DNA of 64,000 bases from Cordilura impudica (taxonomy: Eukaryota > Arthropoda > Insecta > Diptera > Scathophagidae). Shown one piece after another: positions 1 through 10,555 of this stretch. Every line of letters begins with the position of its first letter. Within the stretch, counting starts at the first letter, position 1. A program made the translations under genes and the position numbers. A model generated the notes under the pieces. That model worked only from the letters and a program-made list of their open reading frames with translations. It was not told the DNA's origin and did no database searches. The stretch is taken from positions 110,177,764-110,241,763 of the forward strand of contig OY821519.1 of the NCBI GenBank assembly GCA_963682025.1, in the 5' to 3' direction.

Positions 1-860
1 TTATTTCAATGCGGCTCGGCAAGGGTTAACGTTGTTTAATATGTCCAAAACTTTTGGCACAGAATCTTCAAATATTGTGTTATTATATTTTACATCGCGT
101 TTATTAAAATTCAAAAGTAGCAAGAAAATCTTCAACGTTTTTTGTAAATTGAAATATATAAGTGTGGGGTCTCTTGGGGCTTCTGGTCCACATAGGTTAA
201 TGATGTCCAAAAAATTTTTTTTTTCAACCTTAAGTCATGGTGATAAACAAAAACAACAAACGGTACAAAAGTAGCTAATTTTCTATTTTAAATATTTTAT
301 GACAACAAATAAGGCAAAAATTACCAAAAAACACAATTTCCTCGAAATTTGCAAAAACTAAATCGTTGCCCTACCCAAGTGTGCCAGGGGATATTTTTAA
401 ATTTTTTTATTTTCGATCTCTAACATGTTTTAAACAAGCCACTGGAGTCCAAATCTCAATTTTTGCGATTTTGTTGAAGAAATTTTTTTAAAATTTGAAA
501 TTGGAGATTTGAAAAACACCCCAAAAATTTTGTCCGTCTTTGGCATCACATTAGGACAGGTTAACGCCATCCAAAAAAAAAACTTCTTCTACATCTCACA
601 AATTTGAGTCTCTTAAGTAAAAAAAATATATTTCAGTAATCAATTTAAAAAATTTTTAAAATGTGTGCTCGAATTTCTCGGTCAAGTAATAATTGCCACC
701 TTAGTGGTCTGGGGTATTAATTATTACTGGGCTAGTTTTTAACCGATTTTGTGTTTTTATACCTTTTTGGAAACATAATTATATCTTCATTTCGATTAAT
801 TTACCTTCTTGAGTAAAAACTTTTACGACATTTAAAAATTTTTACAAAAACTAAAAAAAG
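1..860. other. Unassigned AT-rich edge region
   Basis: No gene is recognised. A 69-codon open frame on the minus strand (1-210) reads like protein (NLCGPEAPRDP near its start, KVLDILNN near its end) and could be the tail of a decayed mobile-element gene cut by the window edge, but I cannot name a family. Positions 440-745 are a diverged direct repeat of 1421-1725. Confidence 0.3.
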
Positions 861-869
861 TGACTTTTT

Positions 870-1290
870 CGCCTTGTATTCCGTTTTCTAAATTTTAGGG
901 CCGAATGGGGTCGGGAAGGCATAGTCCGATTGGGCTAAAACTTTTACAATAGCATTTTTACACTAAGTGACACAATCCTAGACCTGAGCACCTATAAAAA
1001 TCGAAGATCGATTTTATAAAACCACTCTAATGGACACACTTTATATACCGTATGTTCATAAAGAGGAAAACCCATCAAATGTCCCTCAATTACGTCCAAT
1101 CGAAGATTTTTGGGCTAATTTAAAGCGAAGAGTTTATGCTGGTGGCTTTGGACCGAAAAATACAAAAAGTCTGATCGAAAAGATTAAAAAGGAACTCCTC
1201 AAAATGCAAACATCGATATTTTAAACAGCTGTGGAAAAAGTTCCTCAAAACTGCCGCAAAGCAGATCGGATGGGACCAAATTTTTTTTAC
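870..1290 (+). pseudogene. Tc1-like (IS630 superfamily) transposase C-terminal remnant
   Basis: The 64-residue frame at 1030-1224 carries YIPYVHKEENPSNVPQLRPI followed by EDFWANLKRRVYAGGF. This matches the C-terminal catalytic block of Tc1-like DDE transposases, where the E of RPIE is the third acidic residue. The residues after the stop at about 1224 (EKVPQNCRKADRMGP) resemble the usual extreme C-terminus, so the ending is probably broken by a nonsense change. The DNA-binding domain and the first two acidic residues are missing, so this is a dead fragment. Family placement comes from motif recognition; subfamily is unknown. Confidence 0.65.
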
Positions 1291-1420
1291 AATAAATTAA
1301 TATTATGTATTGTATTTTTAAAAAGTGAAATAAAATTTACGTTTGTTTTAGAAAAACTACAACATATTATATTTTGGTGGAATTTCATTGCGCATACGTT
1401 ATATTTTGTTAATAAGACCT

Positions 1421-1725
1421 TAAGGTCCAATCGTTGATTTCGGAAAATTTCTTGAACAAAATTTTTGAAGAAGTAAAATTGGAGATTTTGAATTAGTGCT
1501 AAAAAATACGTACCGTTTTGGCATTAATTTAGAACGGCAGAACAACAGATGAGATGCAAAATACTTTACATAAGATCATTTTGGGATCAGGAGAATGCAA
1601 AAATGTTATTGTTGTAATTTATTTCAATGTCTTTAAAAATGTGAGCTCGATTTTCTTATCAAGTGGTCTGCGGCGCATTTATGGCCTGGGGAACTTGATA
1701 TAACTTGGCTGCTTCTCAACCGCTA
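1421..1725 (+). repeat. Diverged direct repeat of 440-745
   Basis: Blocks occur in the same order in both stretches: a GGTCCAA/AGTCCAA start, an AAATTGGAGATTT block, a TTTGGCAT block, then TTTAAAAATGTGAGCTCG against TTTAAAATGTGTGCTCG and a CTCAACCGCT/TTTAACCGAT end. The two copies flank the Tc1-like fragment. They could be parts of one larger element or a tandem duplication. Confidence 0.45.
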
Positions 1726-1855
1726 ATAGATGTTGTTGTTTTATTAGAAAGATAATTTTCTCTAGATTATGGTTTATTAAATTATTTAATTGAAATGCAA
1801 TTATTAATATAAAAATTTTTGTGAAAAAAATTTTTTTTTTGCTAATTTTTACATA

Positions 1856-2024
1856 TGTATGTGACCTTCTCCGAGAAAAGGGACCTAGTGTGTCAAAAAA
1901 CGGGTTGTGTCAAAAACGGTGGATTCTGGTACCTAAAAGGGTGTAGAAACTTTAAATGCGTTTTTTTTTTCTCAAAACTTAATTTTCACACACTAGGTAC
2001 CTTTTCTCGGAGAAGGTCACATAT
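1856..2024. repeat. Inverted repeat (hairpin) with about 36-bp arms
   Basis: Arms at about 1856-1893 and 1989-2024 are near-perfect reverse complements (GTGACCTTCTCCGAGAAAAG against CTTTTCTCGGAGAAGGTCAC), separated by about 95 bp. It may be a small fold-back MITE. No clear target-site duplication was identified. The open frame running across it is not convincing. Confidence 0.7.
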
Positions 2025-2164
2025 AAATGCATATTTGAACTTTGAACTCAATGCGCATCCAGAAAGCATTATCCGATTTGGCTCAAATTTTGGCACTAAA
2101 ATTTTAAATCTAGTGTCAATAATCCGACCCGCTCACCTCAAAATTCGACCACAAATTTTTTTTC

Positions 2165-2520
2165 ATACAAACCGCTGTCACCCTAATGTCCATGTAAACC
2201 TTGTAATCGAATTACAAACTATTTGCGACATTTATATCTTTTGACAAAATTTTGAATATAAGTTTTTATTAGGAATTGCCATTAAAATTGGTGAAAATCG
2301 TTGAATGTTTAGACCCAGGCCCCATGCAAATGAACCTTATGAGATCGACTTAAACTTCCCAAATTATGACCATTAATCAGTAGTCAAAAAAAAAAACAGT
2401 GTAGCACCAGTTTTAGTCATAGCTGATTCCTGGTCTTCACTTAATTCATAATCGATCCTAGTCTCTATGATAAAAATAGCAACCGATATAAATATCCACA
2501 AATAAAAATGCCATATAAAT
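2165..2520 (-). mobile_element. Old DINE-1-like (helentron) fragment
   Basis: Read on the minus strand this follows the DINE family that recurs in the window. It has the inverted forms of the TACATGGACA block, the 'gttcagacctaggcccc' block and the 'gatcttcacttaaatc' block. It is clearly more diverged than the copies after 2600 and lacks both ends. Confidence 0.55.
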
Positions 2521-2614
2521 TTGATTTGTATCCAAGATATATTTTGAAATATTGGAATGTAAAAAAAATTATCTTTGCGTAGAGAAATTCAATCAGCTCA
2601 CATAACGTAAAGAC

Positions 2615-3566
2615 AACAAGTAAAAAAATTATAGTCGGTCTAGACCGACTATACGATACCCTATACCATGCGTTTAGAGACCCTATCTCTCAGGCCCAAC
2701 TAACTGCATATAAAAAAAGCATAAACCAAATTTGAGTGGGATTTTTATTAATTTTTTTGGCTGCAGATATGAAAAAGTTCATATCGGATGCTATATCTAT
2801 ATGGGGACTAGGCCCAAAAATGGACCGATCCTGACCATGTTTGGTAAGGTCTCTTGTATTTTGCAAAAATATATACAAACAAAATTTGAGAAGAATCTGT
2901 GCAATATTTTTGTTTTTTGATAGATTTAAGTGAAGATCGGGAAGCAGCTCTATATGGGGCCTATGACTAAGAGTTGAATATATTTTGATGAAATTTGGTA
3001 TATAAGTTTTCATCGGCCCTAGGATGAACGCTATTCAAATTGGTGAGAATCGGTCCATGTTCAGACCTAGCCCCCATACAAATGACCCCTATGAAATCAA
3101 CATAAATTGCCATAAGATCCAAATATAAATCTTAGTCAAATTGGGTTTGTCTGTGTTTATTACATCCATTAATCAGTAGTCCAAAAATGATCCCTTTGGG
3201 ACAACTCTTAATCATAGGCCCCATATAGAGCTGCTTCCCGATCTTCACCTATATCTATCAAAAATACAAAAATATTGCACTGATTCTTCTCAAATTTTGT
3301 TTCTATATATTTTTGGAAAATACAAGAGACTTTACCAAACATGTCAGGATCGGTCCATTTTAGGGCCTAGTCCCCACATAGATATATCATCCGATATGAA
3401 CTTTTTCATATATGCAGCCAAAAAAATTAATAAAAATCCCACTCAAATTTGATTTATGCTTATTTCCTATATCCAGTTAGTTGGGCCTGAGAGATAGGGT
3501 GTCTAAACGCATGGTATAGGGCATTGTATAGTTGGTCTAGACCGACTATAATTTTCTTACTTGTTT
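2615..3566. mobile_element. Fold-back DINE-1-like element with two heads facing outward
   Basis: 2615-2975 is a DINE head on the plus strand: an ACAAGTAA start, then a long palindrome centred on TCTAGA, then ACCCTATACCATGCGTTTAG. At about 2976 the sequence switches to the minus strand and runs through mid-element sequence to a second head ending at about 3566. The outer arms of roughly 360 bp are inverted copies. The family has a (GTCY)n tract, sub-terminal inverted repeats (ACCCTATACCA / TGGTATAGGGT) and no coding capacity, as in DINE-1/INE-1 helentron derivatives. Family assignment is inference. Confidence 0.75.
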
Positions 3567-3689
3567 TTTTAGACATTATAAGGGTAATATCAACTTGTTT
3601 ATTAGGAAATGTTAACACGTGCATCATTGATCAATTAGTATTTAGAAAGTGACTAAACGAATTTTGTGAAGGAAATCCGTCCAAAAGAT

Positions 3690-3770
3690 TTTCATTTTTG
3701 GTAGTTACAAATATCAGCACAAACTCATTATACCCTGATCATAGAGTGCTTTAGGCGGCTATAAATATAT
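3690..3770 (+). mobile_element. DINE-1-like tail fragment
   Basis: Short stretch reading TTGGTAGTTACAAATATCAG then CACAAACTCATTATACCC, which is the 3' part of the DINE family. Nothing else of the element is present. Confidence 0.55.
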
Positions 3771-4259
3771 TTAACATTTTAAAATAAATAAACGATCTTA
3801 GATGCTTTAAACATCATAAAAGAAATAGTAAAATATTTTAAGTATAAATAAATCAATACTTTACTTTCCATAAAGAAGGTTGAATCAATCAAGGACAAAA
3901 TGATAGACGAGCTGATAACATGTTATCATGATTAATTTATTTAAAAACCACATATGTACATATATGTAATTAGGTGAAAAATGTGATTGAAAAGGTTAAG
4001 GCCAAGTAAAAAAAAAGTAAAAATTCAAAGAGTAAATTGAAATAAAAAAACAGTAATTATGATTATTAATATTTAAGCTATGAATTTCAGAAATATTATC
4101 CAATATAACAGATTAGTGAAAAGATTTCATAAATAAATATAAATTTGTCTCAAGTCAAGATACATACATACATATATTTTAGAACATTATGGTGTAGAAG
4201 GAATATTGATCGACTAAAATTTTCTTAGCATTTATTATAGATTATTTTTATAGACTCAC
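3771..4259. other. Presumed intron of the LRR gene, no feature seen
   Basis: AT-rich non-coding DNA immediately downstream (minus-strand sense) of the LRR exon's splice donor. No next exon is recognised between here and the window edge. Confidence 0.4.
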
Positions 4260-5274
4260 CGTTTGCATTTCCCGTAAAGTCAACAGATTGTTATGTGAAA
4301 GTTCTAAAATTTCCAATTTTTCTAAACCAATAAAGTCCTCGGGTAAAATTCGTTCAAGTTTATTGTGGGTCAAACCCAAAGTGCGTAAACTATTCAAACC
4401 CATTAGAGCACCATCTAATGTTGTTAGTTCGTTAAAATCCAAATAGAAATCAATGAGGTTGGAATTCTTATCGATGTTATTTTCCTGACTGCCAGACAAC
4501 TTTCGTATGCGATTATTCGATAAGTCTAAATACACGAGATTCAGAAGACCACGTATTTCATCCATGGAGAACTCATCGATAGCATTGAATGAAAAGTTAG
4601 CCCTTGCTAGCTTTTGCATTGGCAATAGAGAGCCATTTAATGATTTGATATTATTGCCAGCTATATACAACTCTTCCAAGTTGGTTGCCATTTGAAATTC
4701 ATCACGTGCCAACGATTCGATGCGATTGTTAAATGCATAGAACTCATTTAAATTTTCTGCATTCCTCAAGACTCTATCCAAAGATACAAGATGATTATTT
4801 TGTACATGCAAAGTTCCCAATTGATCCATTTTTCGTATACTCTCTGGCAAATGAACCAACCTATTGTTTTGGGCTATAAGTAATTTCAGACGATTCGATT
4901 CAGGCATTTCATTTTCCAAACAATTAATAGCGTTCATATTGATAAACAATGATTCCAATTTATTGAGATGACGTAATGTCCCGTTTAGGCTGACAATATT
5001 ATTACGTCCCAAATGCAAGGTCACCAGACTGGATGGAAATGTTCCACGATCCAAGCGTGTAATATTATTGCTGGGCATAAAGAGATTTGTTAGAAGTTGT
5101 GTGCCCTTGAAATCATCTTGCAACGATGATCGTATACGACATCTTCCTATATCGAGTGTTTTAAGAATCGGCATATGATTGAGCATGTGTTTTGGAATTT
5201 CATCAAGTTCATTGTCACCAATACCCAAGAACTCAACATTTGATAACCCACGAAATGGTAATTCTGGCACAGTT
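4260..5274 (-). CDS. Internal exon of a leucine-rich-repeat protein
   Basis: The one host-gene piece in the window. It encodes about 338 residues made almost entirely of tandem LRRs. I count 14 units of 22-27 residues on an LxxLxLxxNxI plan, for example LVYLDLSNNRI and LEILELSHNNL. Such repeats form curved binding surfaces, usually extracellular and used in cell adhesion or receptor recognition in insects. An upstream TTTCTAATTTTAG acceptor places the exon start at 5274 (phase 2). A G|GTGAGT donor places its end at 4260 (phase 0). The open frame runs on to an apparent start at 5345 with a hydrophobic run that mimics a signal peptide, but that stretch lies before the acceptor and is most likely intron. 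There are no stops or frameshifts, and the composition is less AT-rich than the surroundings. Flanking exons, which would hold any signal peptide, transmembrane segment or LRR caps, lie outside or are unrecognised, so I give no symbol. Chaoptin- or connectin-like adhesion proteins are possible relatives. Confidence 0.85.
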
Positions 5275-5439
5275 CTAAAATTAGAAAGACAACAAATATT
5301 GAGATGAGCAATATAAACAAAACAAAAAACCTTTAAGCATTTCATTAATTAATATGATATTGAAAAAAAAAAATGGTAAATACATTCTTTACAGATAAGT
5401 TATTTTTAATTTCTTTATTTCAGATTTTTTTTTTATTTC

Positions 5440-5605
5440 TCTCCACAACACTGTGTGATGTTCGAAGTGTCAATGTACACCACTCCGTGGTCAGGATGTA
5501 ATAAGTTTGTGCTGATGTTTGTGACTGCCAAATATATCTGACCTAGACCCACCTTTTATTATACCGATCGATGTAGCAATATCTGTCTGTCTGTTTGTCT
5601 TTTCC
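5440..5605 (-). mobile_element. DINE-1-like tail fragment
   Basis: Minus-strand tail: a diverged ACTCCGTGGTCA hairpin region, TGTGCTGATGTTTGT, then GACCTAGACCCA, TTATACCGATCGA and a short GTCT repeat. It is old and truncated. Confidence 0.6.
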
Positions 5606-5649
5606 TTTTGGTTTTGGAGGTGGAATTCTTGCATATAATTCGCGAGCAA

Positions 5650-5802
5650 TCCATTTCCAGGTATTTATAACTTTTACTGACTAAAGTATCTCCTAATTCG
5701 TCCCTTTATCCTGCGGGACTGCGCAAGGTAGGATAAAATTTCCACCACAGCTACTTCCTTAGATTCTTTTCGTTTTAAATCTTCTACTCTTAATAATAAT
5801 AA
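5650..5802 (-). pseudogene. 3' end of an R1/I-like LINE (continuation of the 11067-12390 remnant)
   Basis: Minus-strand sequence that follows the LINE reading frame once the Helitron at 5803-6912 is removed. It has an ATAAAATTTCCACC block and a CGCAGTCCCGCAGGATAAAG block of the kind seen in 3' ends of such LINEs. The exact stop codon is uncertain. Confidence 0.4.
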
Positions 5803-6912
5803 CTAGCAGAGCCCACCCTCGAAATTCGAGTGCAAATCCTAGGAAATTTTATTTTTTCATTTAAAAAATACTTTTATAAGAACTAATCAATTTTAGCCAA
5901 TTCACATTTCAACACTTTTTAAATAAAATTCATTAATAATGCGTTTACATCTAAGGAAATTCCAGCAGATTTTAGTTGAAATCTATTTCAAAATCTATAC
6001 CGTTTACATCTAACTTTTTTGACATTTTGTGAGATTTTGTTTCCACAGAAATAAACAGCTGATTAAAATAACACATATAACTAAAAATACCAAAACTATT
6101 CAAAATAATAAGAAAATGGAAATATGGAAAATTCTGAAAAGGAACAGATTTTATTATTATATTATGCATCAAAAATGAAAGAAGCACAAGCTGAAATAGA
6201 AATTTTGCGAAAAAATCAGCATTTGTTAAATGTATTGTTTCATTTTCCACAATTATTATTTTGCAGATTGGAATGGGCACATGTCAATATAAAAAGTTCA
6301 ATTATTAAATATTTTTTTATTATAGATTCTTAATTTTTTTTTTTATTAATAATTAATATTTAATTTCCTTTTTATTCAACTTGTTTGCTTTTGTTTTTAA
6401 ATAGCAATTTTTCAGTCACTGCATTGTAAGTTTCTACTACAATATTAAAAAAACACAGTAGTATCATTGGGTAGTGCCCAAGTTTGACAGGATTTTGTGA
6501 GATTTTGCTAAAATCTAGTAACGAGCTAGATTTTGTTTGTATGGGAAATCTAGTAAAAATGAGCTAGATTGTGCTCGAATCGTATATACTTGATTTTGCT
6601 TAGATGTAAACGCACTATAAACTTCATTACAAATATTTATTGAACACACAGAAGATATATAAATGGGTTTGTTAGCAACTAATTTTGAAGGGACCTAAAT
6701 ATATACTAATCAATTTTAGCCAATTCATAATTCAACACACAAACAGTATGTATTTTACTCCAAAAAAATGTTCCAGACGGTGCAAATCTATAACTCAGGT
6801 GGACAGCTAAAAAGGAATACCTTTCAAATGAGGTATGTTTGGTCAAAATAGGTTATTAATTACAATGTTTATATCGGCCACAAGAAATCGCTTTGCCAAT
6901 TAATATTATAGA
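5803..6912 (-). mobile_element. Non-autonomous Helitron, copy 1, carrying a nested MITE
   Basis: Read on the minus strand it starts TCTATAATATTAAT, ends in a hairpin around the CTCGAAATTCGAG palindrome followed by CTAG, and sits between A and T. These are the Helitron hallmarks (5' TC, 3' hairpin then CTRR, insertion into AT). There is no coding capacity. About 670 bp of it is a later insertion at 5941-6613. Confidence 0.8.
5941..6613. mobile_element. MITE with 15-bp terminal inverted repeats inside Helitron copy 1
   Basis: The ends are GCGTTTACATCTAAG and its reverse complement CTTAGATGTAAACGC. The interior has a short frame on the plus strand (from 6124: MENSEKEQILLLYYASKMKE) that resembles the start of a DNA-transposase-associated protein, possibly PIF/Harbinger. 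A second internal GTTTACATCTAA lies near 6001. Flanking duplications are not clear, so the superfamily is unresolved. Confidence 0.6.
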
Positions 6913-6936
6913 TATTTTACTATTTCTTTCAAAATA
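6913..6936 (-). pseudogene. 24-bp LINE sliver between Helitron copy 1 and the mariner
   Basis: If the mariner (6937-11066) and one copy of its TA duplication are removed, this joins the minus-strand LINE sequence to the right in frame as NKENILKEIVKY, a plausible LINE C-terminus. It shows that both elements inserted into the same LINE. Confidence 0.6.
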
Positions 6937-7116
6937 CGAGGGAGGATCAATAAGTCCGTGACTTTTCGAACTTCCCTCGTAGTTATATGAAATGCAACAC
7001 TGCTCCCATCAAGTACCAACTGTTAGTAGACTACTGTAAAATTTTGAGCAAGTTCCGTCATTTACTTTGCGTTTACCAGCTGTTCAAAACATGCCACCTC
7101 GTGTTTTTTTTTTTTA

Positions 7117-7288
7117 ATGGAAAAAAGTGAATTTCGAGTGCTTATTAAAATTATATTTTGGAAAAAAAAAACCGTCAATCAGACCAAGGAAAAGCTTGGT
7201 AAATACTATGGGAACTCTGCACCATCGATTTCAATGGTAAAAAAGTGGTTTACTGACTTTCGTTGTGGTCGCACAAATACACATGACG
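7117..7288 (+). pseudogene. Mariner transposase N-terminal fragment
   Basis: Start codon at 7117. The fragment encodes the DNA-binding helix-turn-helix region (VLIKIIFW, then a lysine/threonine-rich linker and SAPSISMVKKWFTDF). Compared with the relative at 26206-27034 and general mariner structure, the frame should continue into ERSGRP, which is found at 10556 beyond the Transib. The codons after 7288 in the open frame belong to the Transib end, not to mariner. Confidence 0.75.
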
Positions 7289-7326
7289 CACAGTGGTGCC
7301 ATTTGAGTTTTTTCGTTGCAAAAATC
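7289..7326 (+). repeat. Transib A left end, RSS-like
   Basis: CACAGTG heptamer (7289-7295), 22-bp spacer, then GCAAAAATC nonamer-like block (7318-7326). V(D)J recombination signals use CACAGTG, 12 or 23 bp, and ACAAAAACC. Confidence 0.85.
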
Positions 7327-7686
7327 ATATCTTTTGAACCGAATAACATAATTGAACAGTTTAAACAGCATATGACAGATAACTGTTCAGCCTATGAAAT
7401 GAAAAGGAAAGGGTGCTACGTTTGGAAAGGGTGCTACGCTTTGTAGGGGCCTACTTATGGGTTATCAAAGTTAAAATTTGTAGAAAAATCAATTTTATGG
7501 TAACTAAAAAAAATTATTTTTACATTTTTAGATTGTTTTTATTTTTTTTTTCTTTAGGGTTTTATGTTTTAAATTATTACCCAACAAATTAAAAAAAAAT
7601 TACTTCTTTTTTAAATTAATTTTTTCAATTTTCTGTAAAATATTCATCTTCGTAAGAGAAGGTATATCTAAAAGACTAATCATTTC

Positions 7687-9380
7687 TTAACTATAATTAT
7701 TTTCTAACTCTATTCGTGACTTCACATGCCGCAGGGAAGAAATAAGTGGATAGGAAGATGCTGCCAAAATGTTGAAGAGGTCCTCATTTTGCCTTACCCT
7801 TGATGCTTTGAATGTGTTCTGCAATCTATATTTTTTATAAAATTTGTTAAGAGACTCCTGTGCTTCTTCAGAAAGCTATCCAATTGGCAAAGACTGCGCC
7901 AATATTTTATGGACGTTCGGGGTCAACTTCTTCTGTGGATACATTTCTGCTAAAAGAGATGCAGTTTTCGATGCATATTCTCCATATTTTGTAGAATTGA
8001 CATTTTCTTGGCAGTTTAGAACATTCAAGATCGTTCCCAATCTTTTCACGATTTGATTGTCAATTCCAGTGATTCTAGTTACTGCCTCATCATTTTCAAA
8101 AAATCTCCTAGAAGTGTTGCCATCGTTTGAGTTACCGTATCCGTGTTTGGGACAGTCTACTTTTAGTCCAACTTGTTTAAAAAAAGCATCCTGTACTTGC
8201 TTCTTTCTGATCTTTTCCTTATTCATTATTGATGTATTTTCATCGAAGTTTTCTTCCTCTTGTGGTAGGGTATACGCCAGTTTTAGCAAGAACTCCATAC
8301 ACCTTCTCCTTGCGTGCAATGGTGACATTCCATATTCGTAATTCTCCTCGTTTGTAGAATCGTTTAAATTACCAAAGTTCTTCTGACTCTTTTTGCAAAT
8401 CGGGCATGACAATGTTGAGGTTGTTCCTGTCAGTTCATTTACGACTTTTCCGTCAACCATGGTGGAACTCGTAATTGCATTCAATATATTTTCCTTCTCC
8501 AATTTGCAGCTTTGTAGGCTTAATCTTGCTTATTTGTTCTTCAATGTCCTTCATCGTGGTCCTTATGAGTTCTGCCGATTCCCTTGCAAACTGAAACATT
8601 ATTGGTCGGCAATAATGCACTGATGACGGACGTGGATTTTTCCAGTGTAGGGAAACATCAGATTTTAGCCGCAAAGGAACAACAGATGCCATAAACATAT
8701 TTCCGTCCGATATTGTAGCGTCATGGGAAGATATCCTTCGCTTATAAACGCTTTGTCCGGATAATCCATCGCAGCCCCATTTGCTGATCAATGTCAGTTT
8801 CTCAGGAAAATTTTTCACCTCATTTTCAGGAAGACTCTCCAACAACCGTTTTGCTGTATGGCCCATGAGATCCTGCAGATTGGCTTTCACAAAGACTTCC
8901 GTAAACTCCGTATGCAGTGGTCGTGAATTTATTTTGGCTTGCGTAATATGCTTGTATCCTGGTAAAACGTCAGCCCCGTGTCGCATCAAGGATGCCCGTA
9001 GTATCTCATATTTTTCTTTGGAAAGTTGTAAGTCCATAAACAAGGCTAAGGCTTCTTCGGAACCATACTTTTTAATGTGTGCGTTTGTGGGCGTGGGAAT
9101 GCTTTCCTTAATCCTTTTTAGTCGCAGTGGGCTTGCATCAGCAACAGATTTTGTAATCTGCGACCTAACTCTTTCACTATCCTTTGTATATTTAATAGAC
9201 AGCGCGTCCGATAAATGCTTCGTGGTCAAGTCATTGGTGGCATCGGCAAGTTTCCTCTTTCTTGTGAAAATTGAACTCTCAATACTTTTTTTTGGCCTTC
9301 CTTTTGCTCCTCTGGTTGATATGGTGGGTTTATCTATCAGTCCTCGTATTTGAAGTTGAAGTTCTGAATGGTTCGATTAG
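7687..9380 (-). pseudogene. Transib transposase, nearly complete with one frameshift and one nonsense codon
   Basis: DDE recombinase of the RAG1-like family, expected to bind the CACAGTG ends and cut and paste the element in the nucleus. The N-terminal part has a basic stretch (GAKGRPKKS, then TRKRKLA). KWGCDGLSGQSVYKRR (near 8750) holds the first catalytic Asp in the classic GCDGxSG context. A frameshift falls around 8455-8500, where ECNYEF leaves one frame and TMVDGKVVNELT begins the next. A CPIC pair follows, then GYGNSNDGNTSRRFF, a strongly conserved Transib block. A TAG stop at about 7876 interrupts LPIG*LSEEAQESLNKFYKK; SEEAQE is the expected third acidic region. The frame then runs to TAA at 7687. 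No in-frame ATG is seen upstream of about 9380, so the start may lie in another exon or be lost. Two lesions mean this copy is inactive, but it looks recent. Confidence 0.88.
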
Positions 9381-10511
9381 ATTTCACCCATTTTGCTTTA
9401 ATATTTGCATATATCAGATAAAAATTATTTTTTATAATTTCGCTTCTCTCAATATTTCCGTATAAGCTATCAAGTTCTTCTAAAGCAGCTTCCGTGAAAA
9501 ACTTTGGTGTGGTTCACCTTCTAAACAGTTGAAATAATTTTAAATTGTTCAACGCCATGTTTTCAGTACTTAAATTGTTTAACACCATGGTTTCAGTACT
9601 TGTTGCGCCAACTTTCAGTCGTAGACTAATCCAGGCATTATGCTTATTTTGCAATATATAGGCTTATGCTACCATGCCTAAAAATTTACCTGTTCCCTTC
9701 ATACATATGGATTTAGGCTGAATTATGCAATTTTGATATTATGCTCGTATCTAAATAAGATTTGTGCCTACCTGGAGGGACCATAAGTCAATATTGTTCT
9801 TGACCATTTGTACTCCAAAGTAATTTTTAAATGAAGTGCGTACCTGCGAATTTCAATGAGTAGTTTTTTGTGCATCCTGTGTCTGTAACAGAATATTGGG
9901 AGTAGACTTTGGCAGAGGATCACAGGTAGACAACCGACTTAAAATGCAATTTTCAAACTATTAGATCAAACTACTGTCAGTCAAAACATGTAAGGGATGC
10001 ACGCCATACAATTTCTGCAACCATGTCTTTTTAACCTTTTTTACCTCTAGAAGCGAAACGGGCATGTACGGGCGGTTAAAACCTTTTGAATTATGTAAAG
10101 AAATAATCAAAGAACATGTTTTGCAAATATAGAAAATATAGATTTTTTTATTTTCCGTCAAAGTTGAAAAATAGTGAAAAACGGATAGTTTTTAAATAGT
10201 GATTTACCAGGAGAAACACAAAGCAAATAGTTAATTTTTTTTTATCATTATACATTTAATAAATTCATCAATCAATACAAACAAAAAATAAGGCGATTCG
10301 TTACCTATTTTTCGTGATATTACACCTGAAATTGCAACAAATTGACTAAAAATTGTGTGTTTTTTTGAAAACCGAAAGTCGGTCAACTTTGAACGGTTAT
10401 ATCTTCTAAACTAAAAATGTGATATTATTAAGAGTAGCATATTTGAAATCGTTGAAAAGTTTCCTATAACATGGGTTTATTCAAAATTTAGTCGGCGCAC
10501 ATTAAAATTTT

Positions 10512-10550
10512 GATTTTTGCAACCTCGTTTGCTCTACGGGCGCCACTGTG
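10512..10550 (-). repeat. Transib A right end, RSS-like
   Basis: On the minus strand: CACAGTG (10550-10544), 23-bp spacer, then GCAAAAATC (10520-10512). The 23-bp spacing equals that of a 23-RSS. Confidence 0.85.
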
Positions 10551-10555
10551 TGACG

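Larger units (their letters stand above)
7289..10550 (-). mobile_element. Transib transposon (RAG1-related), copy A, with both ends and 5-bp target duplication
   Basis: The element is 3262 bp. Both ends begin CACAGTGG and extend into imperfect inverted repeats of about 38 bp ending GCAAAAATC. A TGACG duplication lies at 7284-7288 and 10551-10555. A 5-bp GC-rich duplication, CAC(A/T)GTG termini and the encoded protein are all diagnostic of Transib, the DNA transposon superfamily from which RAG1 is thought to derive. It sits inside the mariner transposase gene, so it is younger than the mariner. The transposase is on the minus strand. Confidence 0.92.

Noticed and set aside
5275..5345. A signal-peptide-like start (MKCLKVFCFVYIAHLNICC) at the beginning of the LRR open frame
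   Set aside because: It lies upstream of a strong TTTCTAATTTTAG splice acceptor and is AT-rich, so I read it as intron. RNA evidence could reverse this.
8781..9353. A 190-codon plus-strand frame
   Set aside because: It is the antisense of the Transib transposase, whose minus-strand frame carries the conserved catalytic blocks.
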